Assembly: GCA_902774215.1 (NCBI GenBank)
Contig: CACYHU010000054.1
Location: forward strand, 1-64,000
Length of the DNA: 64,000 nucleotides
Direction: 5' to 3'
From: an uncultured Chloroflexota bacterium
GTDB lineage: Bacteria; Chloroflexota; Anaerolineae; Anaerolineales; Anaerolineaceae
Part shown: piece by piece, positions 59,957-64,000 of the stretch
Layout of the letters: each line of letters opens with the position of its first letter
Numbering within the stretch: the first letter of the stretch is position 1
The notes under the pieces: generated by a model
The model's database searches: none
What the model saw: only the letters and a program-made list of their open reading frames with translations
Told to the model about the DNA's origin: nothing
Translations under genes and position numbers: made by a program

Positions 59957-61984
59957 ATGAAAAAATTATTTCCGTTATTTGTCATTGTCGTATTGATGCT
60001 GATGGTTTCATCCGTATTTGCGGATGATCTGTCAGATGTAAAACAGGCCGGTGTTCTTCGTTTCGGCGCACCGCTGGAATTCGTACCGTTTGTTTTTGAA
60101 GACGACTCCGGAAACTCCACCGGGATCGACATCGCCCTGATGGAAGAGGTCTGTAAGCGCATGGGCGTTCGCCTGCAAAAGACCAGTTTTGCCAGAGACG
60201 GTATTCTTGATGCACTGGATCTTAGACAGATCGATGTGATCGGCGGCGGTTTATCCAAGACCGACTCACGCGCACAGCGGGTCGATTTCACCCGTACATA
60301 TTACAACGGCGAAGCACAGATCATTGCTCTTTCATCCCTGCCCAAACCGCAGGTTATCAATCTGGACAGTTTCCGCGGGATGAAATTCGGTGTAGTCAAA
60401 GGATCCAGTTTCCAGGAATGGGTTCAGGAAAATCTGGTCGATAAAGGCATTATTCCGCAGTCAAATGTTTATACCTATTCGGATATATCCGATGGTATGA
60501 AGGCGCTGGACCGCAAAGATGTGGATCTGGTCATCACCGACCAGGATGTTTATGAAGACCGCTATCGTGCTACCGGTAAATATCAGCTTTTCTACAGCGG
60601 GTTCCAGACAGAAAATTATGCGTTTGCTGTCCGCAAGGAATCCACGCTCAGGGATGAGATCAACAACCATCTGAATAATATGATAAAAGACGGAACAGCA
60701 CAAAGCATTGCGAACCGCTTTTTCTCAATGGATTTCAGCCAGAAATACCAGGACGCCATCAATCGTCCGGCTGCCACACTGGTTCCGGTCGTCAGTCAGG
60801 CACCTGCAGCTGCAAACTGTGTAAACGGGATGAGCTACGTTGCGGATGTCACGATCAAGGACGGCCAGGTATTCAATCCCGGATCCGGTTTCCGCAAGAC
60901 ATGGCGCATTTACAACAACGGGTCCTGCACCTGGGACTCCAATTATTATCTTGATTTCGCCGGCGGCGACCGCATGAACGGCAGCAGTGTCCGTGTTCCG
61001 GGAACCGTCAAACCCGGACAGACTGTCGATATTTCCGTAGATATGACTGCACCGAATAATGCAGGAAAATACAAAGGAAACTGGCAGATGCGCAGCCCTC
61101 AGGGTGCCGGTTTTGGCCAGACGATCTGGGTGAGCATTACTGTAAACGGGAACGCCCAGCCTGCGAAACCGACCGCGAAACCGCAGGATGGCCAGGTACG
61201 TACGATTCCTGTGATCAACTCCTTCTATGCTGATTCTAATTCCGGTTATTCCGGTGACGGAACAACGATTCACTGGTCTACCACAAAAGCCGGCGGTGTA
61301 ACGATTTATGTTGACGGATATATGATCACAAATGGTTCCGCGTCCGGTTCTTATCAGCTTCAGGCTCCGCTTCAGGGCGCCGGAACACATGAGATCAAGC
61401 TGGTTGCACATTCCGTAACTGATGACGCAACCTCTTCCATCTATTACACCATGAAAGACAGAAGCGGAAGCGGCGGAAACAGCAGCGGAAATGACGGACA
61501 GACTCAGGTCATTCCTCAAATCGATTATTTCTATGCTGATTCCTATTCAGGCTATTCCGGTGACGGCACCACAGTCTATTGGTCCACAACAAATGCCGGC
61601 GGTGTATCGCTCTCCGTGGATGGATATGACCTTGGGAACAATTCCGCATCAGGATCTTATCAGCTCCAGGCTCCGCTGCAGGGTACCGGTACGCACACCA
61701 TCACACTGACCGCACATTCCGTGACCGACAGTACCAGCTCTTCCATTACCTACACCATGTACGATCGCCAGGAACCGACACAGGTACCGGTATTGCAGCC
61801 GACACAGGAAATTATTGATTGGACCGACCAGCAATGGCAGCAATTCGAAAATACTGTTGATAACATGACGGAAGAAGACTGGAATAATGTTTTCGACAAT
61901 ATGACAGACGACGACTGGGATTATCTTTTCAATAACCTTACTGAAGAGGATTTACAGGCCCTTACCGATGAAGATATCTGGTAG
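59957..61984 (+). CDS. Secreted SBP_bac_3 / NBR1-Ig fusion protein 2
   Basis: 675 residues, paralogue of 50461-52035 but longer. Signal peptide (KKLFPLFVIVVLMLMVSSVFA), SBP family 3 domain (~30-270; LRFGAPLEFVPFVF, QIDVIGGGLS), NBR1-type Ig domain (~300-405; FRKTWRIYNNGSCTW, GQTIWVSI), then two near-identical ~85-residue beta domains (SFYADSNSGYSGDGTTIHWS; YFYADSYSGYSGDGTTVYWS) and an acidic tail of three EEDW-type repeats ending DEDIW. SD AAGGAG and a TAAAAT box precede it. Likely an extracellular binding protein. Confidence 0.87.
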   Translation: MKKLFPLFVIVVLMLMVSSVFADDLSDVKQAGVLRFGAPLEFVPFVFEDDSGNSTGIDIALMEEVCKRMGVRLQKTSFARDGILDALDLRQIDVIGGGLSKTDSRAQRVDFTRTYYNGEAQIIALSSLPKPQVINLDSFRGMKFGVVKGSSFQEWVQENLVDKGIIPQSNVYTYSDISDGMKALDRKDVDLVITDQDVYEDRYRATGKYQLFYSGFQTENYAFAVRKESTLRDEINNHLNNMIKDGTAQSIANRFFSMDFSQKYQDAINRPAATLVPVVSQAPAAANCVNGMSYVADVTIKDGQVFNPGSGFRKTWRIYNNGSCTWDSNYYLDFAGGDRMNGSSVRVPGTVKPGQTVDISVDMTAPNNAGKYKGNWQMRSPQGAGFGQTIWVSITVNGNAQPAKPTAKPQDGQVRTIPVINSFYADSNSGYSGDGTTIHWSTTKAGGVTIYVDGYMITNGSASGSYQLQAPLQGAGTHEIKLVAHSVTDDATSSIYYTMKDRSGSGGNSSGNDGQTQVIPQIDYFYADSYSGYSGDGTTVYWSTTNAGGVSLSVDGYDLGNNSASGSYQLQAPLQGTGTHTITLTAHSVTDSTSSSITYTMYDRQEPTQVPVLQPTQEIIDWTDQQWQQFENTVDNMTEEDWNNVFDNMTDDDWDYLFNNLTEEDLQALTDEDIW

Positions 61985-62067
61985 GAAATAATTAAACGGG
62001 TATAAGGGAACAGATAAATCCGCATTGATTTTCTGTTCCCCGCATTATCCCAAAGGAGTAAAAAATT

Positions 62068-62769
62068 ATGAATTATGAAATCAAATACGAACCATTTCCT
62101 GTTCTGGTTATGAACCTGAACAGCGGTGAAGAAGTTCAGTGTCAATCCGGTGCCATGTCCTGGATGAGCCCGAATATGGAGATGCAGACATCCACAGGCG
62201 GTGGACTCGGCAAGCTTTTCGGCCGTGTTTTTGCCGGCGAACATGCTTTCGTCAACAAATATATTGCACGCGGGAATGGCTTTATCGCTTTTTCCAGTGA
62301 CTTTGTCGGCAAGATCCTTGCTGTCGAGGTCAAACCGGGACAGGATTTTGTGGTCCAGAAAAGCGGATATCTTGCTTCCTTCGGGAACGTCGAACAGTCT
62401 GTCTTCTTCCAAAAGAAGTTTGGTGCTGCACTTTTCGGCGGTGAAGGCTTCGTTATGCAGCGCTTCTCCGGCAGCGGTATCGTCTTCTTCGAAATTGACG
62501 GCTACTGCGAAGAACGCCAGCTGGCTCCCGGCGAAAAACTGATCCTCAGCACCGGTTATCTGGCAGCTATGGATGCACAATGTTCAATGGATATCCAGAC
62601 AGTAAAGGGCGCCATGAATGTCCTCTTTGGATCCGAAAGCGTGTTTAACACTGTCGTCACCGGTCCGGGGAAAATTTATATTCAGACAAAACCGATTGCC
62701 CAGGTGGCAGCGGCACTGAAACCCTTCTTCCCGACCCCGACAACAACATCATCCTCATCGAGCAATTAA
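62068..62769 (+). CDS. AIM24/TIGR00266 family protein
   Basis: 233 residues. The opening YEIKYEPFPVLVMNLNSGE followed by SGAMSWMSPNMEMQT and GGGLGKLFGRVFAGE, and the LAPGEKLILSTGYLAAMDA and GPGKIYIQTKP stretches, are the AIM24/TIGR00266 beta-prism-like family. Its members are trimeric beta proteins of no settled function. It follows the second SBP-NBR1 gene at 84 bp. SD AAAGGAG. Confidence 0.9.
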   Translation: MNYEIKYEPFPVLVMNLNSGEEVQCQSGAMSWMSPNMEMQTSTGGGLGKLFGRVFAGEHAFVNKYIARGNGFIAFSSDFVGKILAVEVKPGQDFVVQKSGYLASFGNVEQSVFFQKKFGAALFGGEGFVMQRFSGSGIVFFEIDGYCEERQLAPGEKLILSTGYLAAMDAQCSMDIQTVKGAMNVLFGSESVFNTVVTGPGKIYIQTKPIAQVAAALKPFFPTPTTTSSSSSN

Positions 62770-62783
62770 TATATCTGATATCT

Positions 62784-62830
62784 GAAGAAATAAAAGACCG
62801 GGAAACTTTTTCCCGGTTTTTTATTTCTTC
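62784..62830 (+). terminator. Terminator after AIM24 family gene
   Basis: GAAGAAATAAAAGACCGGGA (62784-62803) pairs with the segment 62811-62830 over 20 bp with one mismatch; the core ACCGGGA/TCCCGGT is followed by a T-run. Confidence 0.85.
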
Positions 62831-63012
62831 AGCAGCTTCAGACATAATCCATCAGTGTAAATTCACAAATCTGTTCAAATCTGAGAATCAGCCCTCACGA
62901 AATATAAATCCAATAACAATTTATTTCAATTGATACTGCGGATAATCAGCGTATTTCATATTATAATGATTACAAATATGATGTAAAAATTTTAGAAAAT
63001 TTTAGAGGAAAT

Positions 63013-64000
63013 ATGTCAAAGGAAATCATCAGAAAGATATTATTTTTCGCCGTTCTCGCGGTATTTATGCTGGGTACCGGTTTCTCTTATGCGGAGGAAC
63101 AGGCAAACACCGGTCTCTCAAAAGATGGATATACCTTGGAGCAGGTGGTGGTGCTCAGCCGTCACAATATCCGTTCTCCATTGAGCGGGAAAGGTTCCAT
63201 TTTAGGAGAAATCACACCGCACGAATGGTTCAACTGGTCTTCCGCTCCCAGTGAGCTTTCCCTCCGCGGCGGTGTTCTGGAAACGGAAATGGGACAGTTT
63301 TTCCGGAAATGGCTGGAAGCGGAAAGTCTGATCCCGGAAAACTACCGTCCCGAAGAGAACGAAGTTCGCGTCTATGCGAATTCAAAACAACGGACCATCG
63401 CGACAGCTCATTATTTTACTGCGGGATTTTTGCCTGCGGCAAATCCGGATATTGAATATCATGTGGAATTTGATAAGATGGATCCGGTTTTTTCCCCGAA
63501 TCTGATTTTTGTCTCCGACGCCTACAATGAATATGCCGAAGCTGAGATCCGCGCACTGTTTTCCGATAAAGTCAGCAGCCTGGCCGATAATTACCAACTG
63601 CTTGCCGACGTGATCGGTTTTCAGGATTCGGATGCACTGAAGAACGGAACCTTTACCGAATTCAGGACCGATGATTTGGGAATCATCCTGAACCAGGATG
63701 CTGAACCTGCCATGACCGGCACGCTGAAAACCGGCTGCTCTGTCGCTGACGCCCTCGTACTGCAGTTTTACGAAGAACCGGACAAGGTGAAGGCTGCTTT
63801 CGGACATGAGATCTCCGAAGAACAATGGAAGGATATTACGGAAATCAAGGATCTTTACGTGGATGTTCTCTATACTTCCCCGCTGATCGCTGCAAATGTG
63901 GCTCACCCGCTGCTTCAGGAGATCCGTGCGGAAATGGATGCTGAAGGACGTCGTTTTACATTTTTATGCGGTCATGATTCCAATGTGGCCAGCGTGCTGG
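63013..64000 (+). CDS. Histidine acid phosphatase (phytase/AppA-like), 3' end beyond window
   Basis: 329 codons are visible from the ATG at 63013 (SD AGAGGAA) to the window edge. Signal peptide (IIRKILFFAVLAVFMLGTGF), then the branch-2 histidine phosphatase core: VVVLSRHNIRSPLSGKG (catalytic RHxxRxP, here RHNIRSP), VYANSKQRTIATA (second Arg), and FLCGHDSNV (HD proton donor) at the edge. Exported enzymes of this type release phosphate from sugar phosphates or phytate. The C-terminus is missing. Confidence 0.88.
   Translation, partial: MSKEIIRKILFFAVLAVFMLGTGFSYAEEQANTGLSKDGYTLEQVVVLSRHNIRSPLSGKGSILGEITPHEWFNWSSAPSELSLRGGVLETEMGQFFRKWLEAESLIPENYRPEENEVRVYANSKQRTIATAHYFTAGFLPAANPDIEYHVEFDKMDPVFSPNLIFVSDAYNEYAEAEIRALFSDKVSSLADNYQLLADVIGFQDSDALKNGTFTEFRTDDLGIILNQDAEPAMTGTLKTGCSVADALVLQFYEEPDKVKAAFGHEISEEQWKDITEIKDLYVDVLYTSPLIAANVAHPLLQEIRAEMDAEGRRFTFLCGHDSNVASVL

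Noticed and set aside
1-64000. CRISPR arrays, tRNA, rRNA, insertion sequences
   Set aside because: No regularly spaced direct repeats, no tRNA-like cloverleaf with CCA context and no transposase-like frame were recognised on reading both strands; a dedicated scan was not possible.

Overview
The window looks like a chromosomal segment of an anaerobic bacterium, most probably a gut- or rumen-type Anaerolineae (Chloroflexota). The clues are architectural: two secreted solute-binding proteins fused to NBR1-type Ig domains, two surface proteins that end in a sortase domain preceded by an LPxxGF motif, and several genes whose TATAAT box lies only 8-9 nt before the ATG with no Shine-Dalgarno (SD) sequence (leaderless). 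A clostridial origin cannot be excluded from sequence reading alone. No rRNA, tRNA, CRISPR array or intact insertion sequence was seen.

Layout. 1-8.3 kb: a BspA-like leucine-rich-repeat protein (cut by the left edge); a ParB-like/BMP-like soluble receptor translationally coupled to a phosphoesterase, plus a DUF6198-type membrane protein; an orphan iolB; a 480-bp structured non-coding stretch; a coupled esterase/ATP-grasp pair. 8.5-14.4 kb: a complete oligopeptide ABC operon (oppB-C-D-F-A, minus strand). 14.6-17.8 kb: a half-length AI-2E family protein, thrC and pfkA. 18.0-23.5 kb: one very large secreted repeat protein with a C-terminal sortase domain, split into four reading-frame segments by three single-base homopolymer indels. 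23.7-28.2 kb: a YerC/TrpR-type regulator, an SDR oxidoreductase, a secreted two-repeat protein, a TetR regulator, a DegV protein and a small membrane protein. 28.3-36.6 kb: four large multi-TM GT-C-type glycosyltransferase-like proteins, the last two a tandem duplication. 36.7-45.6 kb: argS, then ygeY and ygeW (amidohydrolase and carbamoyltransferase of the selenium/purine-linked set) and a SWIM-SNF2 helicase. 45.7-47.8 kb: an AlbA/Schlafen-type regulator with a phased repeat array in its promoter, in an AT-rich stretch with gene remnants. 47.8-57.3 kb: a frameshifted TlpA-like lipoprotein, a LytTR/DUF3021 pair, the first SBP-NBR1 protein, a secreted protein, a 56-residue membrane protein and an ABC-2 exporter operon. 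57.6-64 kb: the second sortase-tailed protein, the second SBP-NBR1 protein, an AIM24/TIGR00266 protein and a histidine acid phosphatase cut by the right edge.

Taken together the window is rich in cell-surface and envelope functions (repeat adhesins with built-in sortase domains, GT-C membrane transferases, secreted receptors, peptide uptake), interspersed with housekeeping genes (argS, thrC, pfkA). The most unusual elements are the LPxxGF-sortase fusions, the SBP-NBR1 paralogues, the ParB/BMP-phosphoesterase pair, the helically phased repeats before the AlbA-type regulator, and the structured intergenic region at 5998-6366. The single-base homopolymer shifts in two secreted-protein genes look like sequencing or assembly errors, although real decay is possible.
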